From contig NZ_KQ410727.1 of the NCBI RefSeq assembly GCF_001262505.1, forward strand, positions 62,001 to 126,000: DNA of 64,000 bases, in the 5' to 3' direction. Positions 53,411-62,773 of this stretch are shown here, one piece after another. The position numbers and the translations under genes were made by a program. The notes beneath the pieces are model-generated. The model ran no database searches. It was given only the letters and a program-made list of their open reading frames with translations, and was not told the DNA's origin. The DNA is from Shinella sp. SUS2 (lineage in GTDB: Bacteria; Pseudomonadota; Alphaproteobacteria; Rhizobiales; Rhizobiaceae). How positions within the stretch are numbered: the first letter of the stretch is position 1; every line of letters begins with the position of its first letter.

Positions 53411-55042
53411 ATGAACACTCCTTCCTCCGCACGTCCCGCGGGCGGCGAACGCTACCTTGTCGGCGTCGATGTCGGCACCGGAAGCGCCCGAGCCGGCCTC
53501 TTCGACATGACCGGGCGCATGCTGGCCTCGGGAAAACGCGACATTTCGCTGTTCCGCGAGCCGGGCGCGATGGTCGAGCAGTCGAGCACGGAGATCTGGG
53601 CCGCCGTCTGTGCTTCGGTGCGTGAAGCCGTCGCCAAGGCCGGCGTTGCGCCCGAGCAGATCATCAGCCTCGGCTTCGACGCGACGTGTTCGCTGGTCGT
53701 GCTCGGAGATGGGGGCAAGCCGCTACCCGTCGGCCCTTCGGAGGACCCGCAGCGCGACATCATCGTCTGGATGGACCACAGGGCGGTCGAACAGGTCGAG
53801 CGCATCAACGCCAAGGGTCACGAGGTGTTGCGCTATGTCGGCGGCATCATCTCACCGGAGATGGAAACGCCGAAGCTGTTGTGGCTCAAGGAAAATCGTC
53901 CGCAGGTCTTCGATGCTGCCTGGCAGTTTTTCGACCTTGCAGACTTCCTGACCTGGCGCGCGACGGACGACCTCGCGCGTTCTACCTGCACTGTGACCTG
54001 CAAATGGACCTATCTTGCGCATGAAAAGCGGTGGGATCCGAGCTATTTCCATGACATCGGCCTCGGTCTGCTCGCAGATGAGGATTTTGTCCGTATCGGC
54101 CAACGCGTCGTCGAGCCGGGCACGCCGCTTGGCAGCGGTCTGACGGCAAAGGCGGCGGCAGAGCTCGGTCTTGCCGCGGGTACGCCGGTCGGTGCCGGCA
54201 TGATCGATGCCCATGCGGGCGGCATCGGCACGGTTGGGGTCGAGGGCCCGCCGGAAAACAATCTCGGCTATGTCTTCGGCACGTCCTCCTGCACCATGAC
54301 CTCGACCCGAGAGCCGGTCTTCGTGCCGGGTGTCTGGGGGCCATATTATTCTGCCATGGTGCCGGGCATGTGGTTGAACGAGGGTGGGCAATCGGCGGCC
54401 GGCGCTGCCATCGAGCAGCTTCTCTCCTTCCACCCGGCGGCGGGCGAAGCCGCTGCGCTGGCGAAGGCACAGGGCCTTTCCTTGCCGGCCTTCCTGGCGG
54501 GGCTTGCTGCAGAGAACGTGCCGACGCTTTCGGCCGCGGCAGAGCTGGCGGATGGCGTACATGTCGTGCCCGAATTTCTCGGCAATCGCGCGCCCTTCGC
54601 CGATCCGCACGCCCGCGCGGCGATCGTCGGCCTCGGCATGGAGCGTGACCTTGCCAATCTCGTCTCGCTCTACATCGCCGGGCTTTGCGGCATTGGCTAT
54701 GGCTTGCGCCAGATCATCGACGCGCAGGCGGCGGCCGGTGCGCCCATTGACAGGATCGTGATCAGCGGTGGTGCGGGCCAGCTCGATCTCGTTCGCCAGC
54801 TCCTGTCCGATACAACCGGCAAGGCCTTGCTTGCGACACGGGCGGAGGAGCCGGTGCTGCTCGGTGCCGCCATTCTCGGAAGCGTCGCCGCGGGCGCCTT
54901 CCCGGATGTGCGAGCGGCAATGGCAGCCCTTTCGGCGACCGACCGCACCTACCAGCCGGCCGGTGCCGATATCGCGGCTCTGCACACGAAGCGTTACGAT
55001 GCCTTCACGCAGCTTCAGACGCTGGCGCGGGAGATCCGCTAG
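53411..55042 (+). CDS. rbtK: D-ribulokinase, FGGY family
   Basis: A 543-residue FGGY-family kinase of the ribulokinase subgroup. The N-terminal phosphate motif is YLVGVDVGTGSARAGLFD (about residues 17-34). The ribulokinase-type motifs IIVWMDHRAVEQVERIN (about 117) and MIDAHAGGIGTVG (about 265) and the C-terminal ISGGAGQLDLVRQL (about 453) are present. It phosphorylates D-ribulose from ribitol dehydrogenase to D-ribulose 5-phosphate, which enters the pentose phosphate pathway. Length matches bacterial D-ribulokinases (about 535-545). The symbol is by analogy with Klebsiella rbtK. Confidence 0.88.
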   Translation: MNTPSSARPAGGERYLVGVDVGTGSARAGLFDMTGRMLASGKRDISLFREPGAMVEQSSTEIWAAVCASVREAVAKAGVAPEQIISLGFDATCSLVVLGDGGKPLPVGPSEDPQRDIIVWMDHRAVEQVERINAKGHEVLRYVGGIISPEMETPKLLWLKENRPQVFDAAWQFFDLADFLTWRATDDLARSTCTVTCKWTYLAHEKRWDPSYFHDIGLGLLADEDFVRIGQRVVEPGTPLGSGLTAKAAAELGLAAGTPVGAGMIDAHAGGIGTVGVEGPPENNLGYVFGTSSCTMTSTREPVFVPGVWGPYYSAMVPGMWLNEGGQSAAGAAIEQLLSFHPAAGEAAALAKAQGLSLPAFLAGLAAENVPTLSAAAELADGVHVVPEFLGNRAPFADPHARAAIVGLGMERDLANLVSLYIAGLCGIGYGLRQIIDAQAAAGAPIDRIVISGGAGQLDLVRQLLSDTTGKALLATRAEEPVLLGAAILGSVAAGAFPDVRAAMAALSATDRTYQPAGADIAALHTKRYDAFTQLQTLAREIR

Positions 55043-55046
55043 GGTT

Positions 55047-55112
55047 TGTCAGGGAAAAGTGGAACCCGGTTTTCCCGAAAGGACAAGCGAAAACAAAGAA
55101 TCCTAGGGTCCT
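55047..55112. repeat. Rhizobial-type dispersed intergenic palindrome
   Basis: GGGAAAA (55052-55058) and TTTTCCC (55070-55076) flank GTGGAACCCGG, and are followed by an A-rich tract (GGACAAGCGAAAACAAAGAATCCTAG). Elements of this form are scattered between genes in Rhizobium and Agrobacterium relatives, as I remember. It follows the rbtK stop and may also terminate the ribitol transcript. Confidence 0.45.
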
Positions 55113-55180
55113 TCATACTCAGTATAAAGCTGACGGACTCCAAGTCTCTGTTCGCCCCTGGCCGCCTTGGCGAGAGTGCT

Positions 55181-57739
55181 TTAGGCGCTGACGAAGAGAG
55201 CGACAGGCTCCCCAGCAAGGGCTTCGGTGAGTGGCAGGTCGCCACCCAGAACCAATTTTCGGCCATCGAGTACGGATTGCACGGTGCGCCCGTAGAAGCG
55301 GTCGGGAATGGTGATGGAAATGCCGCGCATCGCGTCCTCCGTCAGGTGCAGGCTGCCGGGATGCGTCTTGCCGAAAGTGTGGCGCGGCGCCACGGTAATG
55401 GCAAACGCCTGTGGGGCGCCACGCAGGAAGGCGAGAGCTTGCGCGCCGCCATCCGAAAGGTCGAGTGGAAGGTAAGGGCCGGCGAACGGACCTTCGGGAT
55501 GTTTCATTCGTGTGGCGAGCACGGTTGCCACCAGCCATTGCTTGTAGGAGGCGAAGGCAGTCCTTGTCGCGGGCGGCTTTTCCGACAGGATGCCGGATGG
55601 CAGCATGAACACGCGGTGCCCAGCCTTCCGCAAGGAGAAGTCGCCGCGCTCGCTGCCCTGCCTTATATCCGGAACGCCCGGCATGGTCAGTTTGATCAGC
55701 GTCTGTGCAAGGGCGTTCATCAGCCCGGCATCGATAAAGGGCGGCAATGTCGCGTCTAGATCGCGCAGGAAAGCGTCATTACCGAACAGGCCTTCGATGA
55801 GACCGGCAAGCGCCCGCTCTGGATGGGTGCCCGGCAGCCGGCCTTGCGGGCTGACATGCCTCTGGCTTTGCACGAAAACCTTCAGATCGGCGGCAAGGGA
55901 CCGGATGGCCGCGCTGTCCTCAAGCCCCGCGACCGGCCAGATGGCTGCGATTGCATTGTAAAGCAGCCGTTCCGTATCCGGCTCCGGTGCGGTCCCGCCG
56001 GCCGGGTCGCGGATCACGGCGGCGCCGAGGGCAGACCAGCGCCCCGTCGCTGTGTGCCAGAGGTCCGGCGCCTCTGCGAGGGCGTGGAGCCGGGCTCTGG
56101 TGTCTCCGCCACAGGCAGCGCCGAACGGGGCGACAGCGGACAGGCCGTGCGGCATGGCTTCTGCGCGGGCCCGCATGGATGCGTGAAACGCCGCGGGGCC
56201 GTCCGGCAATCCGCCGCGCGCAGTGCTGCCGGTGTCCGTTGAGAGAAGCGCGTCGTCAGGCACTCTTGCCGCAACGCAGCCGCTCAATTGTTGGAAACGC
56301 GCGCGAAACTCGGTGCAGCCTGCAAGAGTAACCGCGATCCGGTCGTCGGCCAGCAGTTCCCAGATGAAGTCGATCGCCTCGCGGACCTCCGGTCGGTTTC
56401 CCTCCTGGGCCTGCTGTCGGGCCGTTGCGATGATCTCGCGGTCGCGTTCGCTGATATGCGTGGCGGTTGCGTATGTCCGTGCGACGGGGAGGGCGATGAT
56501 CAAGGCGCGGATCGCCTCGGCAAGCGAGCTGCGGGAGAGGTCGGCATGGGATCGGTCGGCGAGAGCCTTTGCAAGGAGGGTCAGCTGTGCCGTCTCGCTC
56601 TCCAGGTCCCTCGTGAGGATCTGCCGCTTGCAGGCCTCCCGGACCGTTTCCGTTCGCAGGCCATCGTTGCCGGGGCCGGATGCCTCGCCGGGACGGCAGG
56701 CCATCATGCCGGTGAGTGCGGTGATGATTTCGCCGCCGGTCGTGCCGTGAACCGGCCATTCCGCCGCCAGCCGCTCGCTTCCTGCAAGGCGCTTGTCGAC
56801 GATCAGATAGGCCGAACCGACGGCGGCGCGCAGCCGTTCCAGATAGGCACGCGGATCGCTGAACCCGTCGATGTGAAGGATCGCCAGCCCGTCCACCGTG
56901 CCTTCGCGCACGAGGTCGATGATCAGCCGGTGGCTGTCGTCAAAGACCCTGGTGTCGTCGAGGCGCAGTCCGACAAGGTCTGCGGATCGGGACAGTCGTC
57001 GGTAGCCGGCCTGTCGGCGCGCCGTCTTTCGTTCCACCAGCCGCCAGGGCTGCGCCTCGTGGATGGCCGTGATTCGCCCCGGATCGTGCGAGATTTCGGC
57101 AAGTATGCGCGCCACGACCTCCTTCTCGTCGATGACGGCACGCGTGCTGGCAGCGGCACCCTCGAAGGCTGCTGTCGGGGCGGCGATCAGCAAGAGGTCG
57201 TCGCCGCGTGCTGCGAGAGCTTGCGGGCCTGTCTCGGGATGCAGGGGATAGAAGTCGCCGCGGTAGCACAGCGACAGGACGCCTCGCTCCGGATCCAGCG
57301 CGAGGCGGATCCTGCCGCTCGCGGCTTCCGCCGCGAAATCCCTGTCGAGTATGGGCAGGGTCAGTTTTTCCGACCAGTCGATATCGAAATGCCCGGAAAA
57401 CGGACTTTCCTTTCCCCAGGTGAGGACGCTGTGCCACCAGGGGTTTTCAAGGCTTGCGGCCACGTGGTTCGGTGCGATGTCTAGGATGAGGCCTAGGCCT
57501 TTCGCCTTCAGATCGCCGGCAAGCTGGCGAAGGCCATCGAGGCCGCCGAGGGCAGGATCGACAGCATTGGGATCGATGACATCGCGGCCATGGGGCGATC
57601 CCTTCACCACCGTCATCACCGGCGAAGCGTGCAGATGACTGATGCCGAGATGCTGGAGATAGGGCACCAACTGACGTGCCCTCGCGAAGTCCATGCCGTT
57701 TCGGAACTGCAGGCGGTAGGTGGAGGAAGGGCGGGTCAT
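55181..57739 (-). CDS. TreY-like (malto-oligosyltrehalose synthase family) protein lacking catalytic residues
   Basis: An 852-residue glycoside hydrolase family 13 protein that aligns by eye with TreY throughout: STYRLQFRNGMDFARA at the start, ISHLHASPVM, GLGLILDIAPNHV (about residue 84), HFDIDWSEKLTLPILD, and a late FTLPGVPDI-like segment (LTMPGVPDIRQGSE). At the three places where TreY has its catalytic carboxylates the protein differs. The nucleophile motif RIDH reads AILH (Leu288). The acid/base VEK reads VDK (Asp315). The THDTKR motif reads PFGAAC (Gly540). The frame is intact, so it is not a decayed gene. Expected TreY activity is doubtful; role unknown. No treZ or treX is adjacent. Confidence 0.8.
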   Translation of the reverse strand: MTRPSSTYRLQFRNGMDFARARQLVPYLQHLGISHLHASPVMTVVKGSPHGRDVIDPNAVDPALGGLDGLRQLAGDLKAKGLGLILDIAPNHVAASLENPWWHSVLTWGKESPFSGHFDIDWSEKLTLPILDRDFAAEAASGRIRLALDPERGVLSLCYRGDFYPLHPETGPQALAARGDDLLLIAAPTAAFEGAAASTRAVIDEKEVVARILAEISHDPGRITAIHEAQPWRLVERKTARRQAGYRRLSRSADLVGLRLDDTRVFDDSHRLIIDLVREGTVDGLAILHIDGFSDPRAYLERLRAAVGSAYLIVDKRLAGSERLAAEWPVHGTTGGEIITALTGMMACRPGEASGPGNDGLRTETVREACKRQILTRDLESETAQLTLLAKALADRSHADLSRSSLAEAIRALIIALPVARTYATATHISERDREIIATARQQAQEGNRPEVREAIDFIWELLADDRIAVTLAGCTEFRARFQQLSGCVAARVPDDALLSTDTGSTARGGLPDGPAAFHASMRARAEAMPHGLSAVAPFGAACGGDTRARLHALAEAPDLWHTATGRWSALGAAVIRDPAGGTAPEPDTERLLYNAIAAIWPVAGLEDSAAIRSLAADLKVFVQSQRHVSPQGRLPGTHPERALAGLIEGLFGNDAFLRDLDATLPPFIDAGLMNALAQTLIKLTMPGVPDIRQGSERGDFSLRKAGHRVFMLPSGILSEKPPATRTAFASYKQWLVATVLATRMKHPEGPFAGPYLPLDLSDGGAQALAFLRGAPQAFAITVAPRHTFGKTHPGSLHLTEDAMRGISITIPDRFYGRTVQSVLDGRKLVLGGDLPLTEALAGEPVALFVSA

Positions 57740-57879
57740 GGGGTCCTGAAATGTGCGTTTTCTCGCTCAGAAAACGCAGATACCCCCGAATTGTTCCAAC
57801 GCAATTTTCAGAGCGTGCCGAATACCCGATCCGTTCTCCGCAGCAGATAAAAAACAGGCCGGGCAGCGAGCGCTTTCTG

Positions 57880-58743
57880 CTAGGCGATGGAGTTCCTTTC
57901 ACGGGCAAAATGCCGCTTGAGGATGTCGAGAACCTCGCTTGCGAGTTCACCGACGATGCCGTTCCGCTCCCAGGAATAAAGCGAGGCGACGACCGGTGGC
58001 TCAGGCGGGAAATCGGCAAAGCGTTTTACCCGCCAACCCTTCGCCGCATCGACGGGCAGCAGCGAGAGGCCGAGGCCGGCCTCGATAGCCATCAGCACGT
58101 TGCGCAGGCTGGCAGAGGTGAAGGCGACATACCAGCGCTGCCGCTCTCGCTCCAGCCTGTCGAACATGGCATCGCGATAGAGCCCGCCGGGCGGGAAGGT
58201 GACGAGCGGCACGGGATCGGGCAAGTCCGCTGGTGCGTCCAGCGCGGCGAACCAGGCGATCGGCTCTTCGAAACTCGCCCAGCTGTCGGCGCTCGGCGTG
58301 TCCTCCTTGAGCACGACGATATCGAGTTCACCGGAACGATAGCGCCGCGTGAGGTCCGCACGCAGTCCCGTGGTGACGTCGAGACGCGCCTCCTTGTGGC
58401 GCTTGGCGAAGGCCGCGAAGGCGTGGGCCATTTCGGGCGTTGCGATGTCGTCGGGCATGCCGATACGCACCGAAGTGGTGCCGGAGGTCTCGGCGACCAG
58501 TGCCAGCACCTCGGTCTGCAGCGCGAGGATGCGCCGGGCGTGGCCGAGCAGGCGCTCGCCGGTCACCGTCAGGCGCACCGGTCGCGCGGCGCGATCAACC
58601 AGCTCCCGGCCGATCGCCTCCTCGAGACGGGCGATCTGCTGGCTCATCGTCGATTGAGTCATGTGCAGACGGTCGGCCGCGGCAGTGAAGCTGCCGGCAT
58701 CGGCAATTGCCACGAAAGCCCGGAGCAGGCGCGGATCGAGCAC
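57880..58743 (-). CDS. LysR family transcriptional regulator
   Basis: A 287-residue LysR-type regulator: helix-turn-helix at about residues 3-62 (RLLRAFVAIADAGSFTAAADRLHMTQSTMSQQ) and a periplasmic-binding-like effector domain at about 90-285. It is divergent from the MFS transporter gene across 131 bases, the standard LysR arrangement, and probably controls that gene in response to the transported compound. The gene ends 141 bases before the TreY-like gene on the same strand. Confidence 0.9.
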   Translation of the reverse strand: MLDPRLLRAFVAIADAGSFTAAADRLHMTQSTMSQQIARLEEAIGRELVDRAARPVRLTVTGERLLGHARRILALQTEVLALVAETSGTTSVRIGMPDDIATPEMAHAFAAFAKRHKEARLDVTTGLRADLTRRYRSGELDIVVLKEDTPSADSWASFEEPIAWFAALDAPADLPDPVPLVTFPPGGLYRDAMFDRLERERQRWYVAFTSASLRNVLMAIEAGLGLSLLPVDAAKGWRVKRFADFPPEPPVVASLYSWERNGIVGELASEVLDILKRHFARERNSIA

Positions 58744-58874
58744 GGGGTCTCCATCGAAAATCGGAATGGCAGCTATCTAAACATCTAATTTGCGCATGAT
58801 TCAAGCCAGTGATAGCGATAGGCGAGGGTTGGTGCCTGTGCCTCGGCCTGTCTTTTCAGCACGAAAGTCGAACC

Positions 58875-60062
58875 ATGACGGATACGCGCTCCGGCCGCGA
58901 TTGGGCAATGCTTGCACTGGTGGTCCTGATCGGCCTCAATCTCAGGCCCTTCCTGGCGGCTCCGGCCCCGATCCTTGCGGAGATCGGTGCGGATACCGGC
59001 CTCGGTCTTGGCGGCATCGCTATGCTGACGCTTCTCCCCATGCTTCTGATGGGCCTCGGCGCCTTTGCCGCACCGGGTCTTCTGGTGCGGCTGGGTGCCC
59101 GGCGTGGCTTGCTGATTGCGCTGACCGTGCTTTTCGCTGGCTCGGCGCTGCGCCTCGTTGCAGGGGATGGCCCGTCGCTGATCGTGACGGCGGCGCTCTG
59201 TGGCGTCGGCGTCGCTTTCATCCAGGCTGCCTTTCCCGGCATCATCAAGGCACGCTTTCCGACGAGCGTGCCTGTCGTGACAGGGCTCTATTCGGCGATG
59301 ATCATGGCTGGCGGCGCTTTCGGGGCGCGGATGATGCCGGTGCTCGTGCATGCCGGCTATAGCTGGCGGGCGGCGCTTGCCTGGCTGGCGTTGCCGGTTG
59401 CCGTCGCGCTCGCCGCATCCTGGCGCATCCTGTCCGACGTGAAAGCGAGCCGGCCCGATGGGACGCTGACGCGTCGGCTCCTGTGCCGGCCGCGGACCTG
59501 GGTGCTGATGGGCGCCTTCGGGCTGATCAATGCCGGCTATTCCTCGCTGATCGCCTGGCTTGCACCCTATTACCAGGCACAGGGCTGGACGAGCGCCGAC
59601 AGCAGCAATCTCGTCGCGGTCATGGCGGTCTGCCAGGCCGTCGCGGCGCTTGGCCTTCCCATCCTGGCGCGCCGCAATGTCGACCGTCGCCGCTGGCTTT
59701 GGCTGACGATCTTTTTCCAGGCTGTCGGCTTCTTCGGCCTTGCCTGTCTTCCCGTCATGGCGCCGGCCATGTGGGCCGGGCTGTGTGGCGCGGGCCTTGG
59801 TGGCAGCTTCGCGCTTGCCATCGTCACGGCGCTCGACCACCTGCCGCGGCCCGAACAGGCCGGTGCGCTTGCCGCGCTGATGCAGGGCGGGGGCTTTCTC
59901 ATCGCCGCGCTCGGCCCCTATGCGATGGCGTTGCTGCATGACTGGACGGGTGGCTTTGCGGCGGGCTGGGGGCTGCATCTCGGCTGTGTGCTTGTAACGG
60001 CACTGCTCTATCTGCGCTTCGATCCTCGGCACTATCCGGCGGCGATGCCGTTCATGCCGTGA
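58875..60062 (+). CDS. MFS transporter, CynX/NimT family
   Basis: A 395-residue inner-membrane protein with 12 predicted helices, matching the cyanate/2-nitroimidazole (CynX-like) branch of the major facilitator superfamily. The family N-terminus GLNLRPFLAAPAPIL (about residues 20-35) is clear, as is the central cytoplasmic loop after helix 6. Members export or import small anionic or polar compounds; the substrate is unknown. The ATG at 58875 is preferred to one at 58809 because it begins the conserved region. Confidence 0.85.
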   Translation: MTDTRSGRDWAMLALVVLIGLNLRPFLAAPAPILAEIGADTGLGLGGIAMLTLLPMLLMGLGAFAAPGLLVRLGARRGLLIALTVLFAGSALRLVAGDGPSLIVTAALCGVGVAFIQAAFPGIIKARFPTSVPVVTGLYSAMIMAGGAFGARMMPVLVHAGYSWRAALAWLALPVAVALAASWRILSDVKASRPDGTLTRRLLCRPRTWVLMGAFGLINAGYSSLIAWLAPYYQAQGWTSADSSNLVAVMAVCQAVAALGLPILARRNVDRRRWLWLTIFFQAVGFFGLACLPVMAPAMWAGLCGAGLGGSFALAIVTALDHLPRPEQAGALAALMQGGGFLIAALGPYAMALLHDWTGGFAAGWGLHLGCVLVTALLYLRFDPRHYPAAMPFMP

Positions 60063-60067
60063 ACGAG

Positions 60068-60098
60068 AAAACCCGCGCCGGATGCAGCGCGGGTTTTT
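60068..60098. terminator. Terminator between the MFS gene and convergent ureidoglycine gene
   Basis: An 11-base-pair perfect stem (AAAACCCGCGC / GCGCGGGTTTT) with an 8-base loop and a T run on the plus strand; the A run on the other side makes it work for both directions. Confidence 0.88.
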
Positions 60099-60116
60099 CG
60101 TCGCGGGGCGTCGGAC

Positions 60117-60953
60117 TTAACGGCGGCTGCCGAACGGGCGCAGGTTCATGTGGCGGTTGACGTCCTTGTAGAGCAGGTAGCGGAATGGCTCGGGGCCGCC
60201 GGCATAGCAGGCCTGCGGGCAGAAGGCGCGCAGCCACATGAAGTCACCGGCTTCCACTTCCACCCAGTCCTGGTTGAGGCGGTAGACGGCCTTGCCCTGC
60301 AGCACATAGAGGCCGTGCTCCATGACATGGGTTTCCGCAAAAGGAATGACGGCGCCGGGCATCAGCGTGACGATCGTCACATGCATGTCGTGGCGCAGGT
60401 CGTTCGGATCGACGAAGCGCGTTGTCGCCCATCCCCCGTTTGTGCCGGGCATCGCGTTCGGGGTGATGTCCCTTTCGTTGAGGATCAGCGGCTCGGGATG
60501 AGCAAGGCCATCGACGGCCTCATAGGCCTTGCGGATCCAGTGGAAGCGGGCATGGGCGCCCGAGCGGTTGTGCAGCGACCATTTCAGGGCTGGCGGCAGG
60601 AAGGCGTAACCGCCTGGCTGCAGCGTGTGCTTGCCGGTCGGCAGCGTCAGTTCCACCTCGCCATCGACGACGAAGAGCACGCCCTCGGCCTCGGGATCCT
60701 GTTCCGGTCGGTCGCTGCCGCCACCCGGCGCCACTTCCATGACATATTGTGAGAAGGTCTCGGCAAAGCCGGAAAGCGGGCGAGCGATGACCCAGCAGCG
60801 CGTGTCGTTCCAGAAGGGCAGGAAGCTGGTGACGATGTCCTGCATCACCCCCTTGGGGATCACAGCATAGGCCTCGGTGAAGACGGCGCGGCCGGTCAGG
60901 AGGTCGCTCTGCGGGGGGTGGCCGCCGAGGGAGGAGTAATAGCTTCGTTGCAT
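60117..60953 (-). CDS. allE: (S)-ureidoglycine aminohydrolase, bicupin
   Basis: A 278-residue two-cupin protein of the AllE/UGlyAH family. The C-terminal cupin holds the metal-binding ETHVMEHGLYVLQG (about residues 208-221) followed by the WVEVEAGDFMWL stretch, and the final YLLYKDVNR matches the family end. The N-terminal cupin (about 70-130) contains VVDGEVEL. It converts (S)-ureidoglycine to (S)-ureidoglycolate and ammonia in purine (allantoin) breakdown. No other allantoin gene is in the window, but the Asp/Glu/hydantoin racemase at 9028 could belong to related metabolism. Confidence 0.88.
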   Translation of the reverse strand: MQRSYYSSLGGHPPQSDLLTGRAVFTEAYAVIPKGVMQDIVTSFLPFWNDTRCWVIARPLSGFAETFSQYVMEVAPGGGSDRPEQDPEAEGVLFVVDGEVELTLPTGKHTLQPGGYAFLPPALKWSLHNRSGAHARFHWIRKAYEAVDGLAHPEPLILNERDITPNAMPGTNGGWATTRFVDPNDLRHDMHVTIVTLMPGAVIPFAETHVMEHGLYVLQGKAVYRLNQDWVEVEAGDFMWLRAFCPQACYAGGPEPFRYLLYKDVNRHMNLRPFGSRR

Positions 60954-61010
60954 CGTCTCAGGCCCTTTGGTTGAGTGTTTCCGGTGGTCTCAGCGGGCGT
61001 TGGCCGCCCT

Positions 61011-61682
61011 TTATTTCTTCGCGCCGGCCTTTTCCAGCAGCGCGGCGATCTCGTCATAGCCGCGGCCGCGGGCGTGCTGCAGCGGGCTGACGCCGTCATT
61101 GTCGGCAAGCTCGATCTTGGCGCCGGCGGCGATCAGCAATGCGACGATCTTGACGTGGCGTGGGCCGCCATCGCCGAGGATGATTGCTTCTAGGAGCGCC
61201 GTCCAGCCGAGACGGTTGACGTGGTCGACGTCGGTGCCGGCCTTGATCAGCGTCTCGACGGTCTCGACATGGCCGCGTTCGGCAGCCGGAATGATGGCGG
61301 TGCCGCCATAGCGGTTGATGCTCTTGAGATCAGCGCCGTGGGCGAGCGTCAGCTTGAGAATTTCGAGATGGCCGCGTGCCCCGGCATAGAGATAGGGGCT
61401 GTCGCTGATGTCGTCCTTGGCGTTGACGTCGGCGCCGGCCTCGATCAGCGCGCGTGCGGCGTTCACCTTGTTGCCATGCGTGGCGACGAGCAGTGCCGTC
61501 GCACCGCTGGTGTCGCGCGCGTCGATGTCCGCACCCTTGGCGAGCAGTGTCTTGATGGCGGCGATGTCGTCTGCCGCGGCGGCCTTGTGCAGTTGCGTAT
61601 CCATGGTGTTTTCAGCGGCAAGAAGGGGAGGGCAGAGGGCCGCAAGGAAGAGCCAGGCCGACAGCAGGGCAAGTTTCAGCAT
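61011..61682 (-). CDS. Exported ankyrin-repeat protein
   Basis: A 223-residue protein with a signal peptide (LALLSAWLFLAALCPPLLAA, cleaved about residue 23) followed by about five to six ankyrin repeats from residue 28 to the end. Consensus pieces recur, such as DARDTSGATALLVATHGN, ALIEAGADVNAKD, IKAGTDVDHVNRLGWTALLEA and GVSPLQHARGRGY. It is probably periplasmic. Bacterial periplasmic ankyrin proteins sometimes support catalases or other enzymes, but no partner is adjacent. It lies 57 bases before the ureidoglycine gene on the same strand. Confidence 0.88.
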   Translation of the reverse strand: MLKLALLSAWLFLAALCPPLLAAENTMDTQLHKAAAADDIAAIKTLLAKGADIDARDTSGATALLVATHGNKVNAARALIEAGADVNAKDDISDSPYLYAGARGHLEILKLTLAHGADLKSINRYGGTAIIPAAERGHVETVETLIKAGTDVDHVNRLGWTALLEAIILGDGGPRHVKIVALLIAAGAKIELADNDGVSPLQHARGRGYDEIAALLEKAGAKK

Positions 61683-61833
61683 GCGCGTTCCCGTTGGTTC
61701 ATGGCGGCAAACTAGCAGGGGCCGGGGGCATTAGAAAATTAAATGTGTAAATCCGGATCATGCAGAAGATGGAATTTGTCCGGGGTGCCGGCTATAAGCC
61801 GCAGGCACCCTCGAACAATGGAAAGGACCGGCC

Positions 61834-62760
61834 ATGAAGACGGAACAGGGGCTTCTGCGCATTTCCATCCTGGTCACCATCCTCCTGGCCGGCGTCGGCA
61901 TCCTTTTCGGCATTCTCTCAGGCTCCTTCGCCATCATTTTCGATGGTGTCTATGCGTTGACGGATGCTGTCATGACGGTGATCGCCCTGCTCGTCTCGAA
62001 CCTGATCGCTGCCTCGGCGGCCGGTGGGGCCGGCAAGGGCCGGCTGGTCAAGCATTTCACCATGGGCTTCTGGCACCTCGAACCCATGGTGCTCGGCCTC
62101 AACGGCATCCTGCTGACGGGCGCGGCGATCTACGCACTAATCAATGCCGTCAGCAGCCTTCTGGACGGTGGCCGGCCGCTCGACTTCGACCAGGCGATCC
62201 TCTATGCCGTCGTCACGCTTGCCGTCACCACCGCTATGGCGATCATCGCCAGTCGGGCCAACCGCACGATCCAGTCCGATTTCGTCGCCCTCGACGCCAA
62301 GGCCTGGATGATGTCGGCGGGACTGACCGGCGCGCTGCTCATCGCCTTCGTCTTCGGTTTTCTCATCCAGGGCTCGGCCTATGAGTGGCTATCGCCCTAT
62401 ATCGACCCCTTGGCGCTGGCGCTCGTCTGCCTCGTCATCATCCCCATTCCGGCCGGCACGATCCGCCAGGCTTTGGCCGATATCCTGCTGGTGACCCCGT
62501 CCGACCTGAAGAGCCACGTCGATACGGTCGCGAAGACCATCGTCGAGCGGTATGGCTTTCTGTCCCATCGGGCCTATGTCGCAAGGGTCGGCCGCGGCCG
62601 ACAGATCGAGCTCTTTTTCATCGTTCCGGAGGATTTTCCGGCCAAGAAGCTGCAGGAATGGGATGATATCCGCGACGAGGTCGGCGCGGCGATCGGCGAC
62701 GAGGGGCCGGATCGCTGGTTGACCATCGCCTTCACCACCGATCCGGAATGGGCCGATTGA
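61834..62760 (+). CDS. Cation diffusion facilitator (CDF) family transporter
   Basis: A 308-residue inner-membrane protein with six hydrophobic segments (about 10-215) and a C-terminal cytoplasmic domain (about 220-305). The metal-site aspartates expected in helices 2 and 5 are in DGVYALTDAV (about residue 36) and SDFVALDAKAW (about 150). CDF proteins export divalent metals in exchange for protons; metal identity cannot be told. AAAGGACC precedes the ATG. The window shows no metal-responsive regulator nearby. Confidence 0.85.
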   Translation: MKTEQGLLRISILVTILLAGVGILFGILSGSFAIIFDGVYALTDAVMTVIALLVSNLIAASAAGGAGKGRLVKHFTMGFWHLEPMVLGLNGILLTGAAIYALINAVSSLLDGGRPLDFDQAILYAVVTLAVTTAMAIIASRANRTIQSDFVALDAKAWMMSAGLTGALLIAFVFGFLIQGSAYEWLSPYIDPLALALVCLVIIPIPAGTIRQALADILLVTPSDLKSHVDTVAKTIVERYGFLSHRAYVARVGRGRQIELFFIVPEDFPAKKLQEWDDIRDEVGAAIGDEGPDRWLTIAFTTDPEWAD

Positions 62761-62773
62761 CGGGTGAAAAGAA

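Noticed and set aside
49410-55042. Fructose (frcBCAK) operon
   Set aside because: The transporter is of that class, but the kinase is FGGY ribulokinase-like rather than ROK-type FrcK, and the dehydrogenase matches ribitol 2-dehydrogenase.
55181-57739. Functional malto-oligosyltrehalose synthase or a pseudogene
   Set aside because: All three catalytic positions differ, so plain TreY activity is doubtful, yet the frame is intact over 852 codons, so decay is also not supported.
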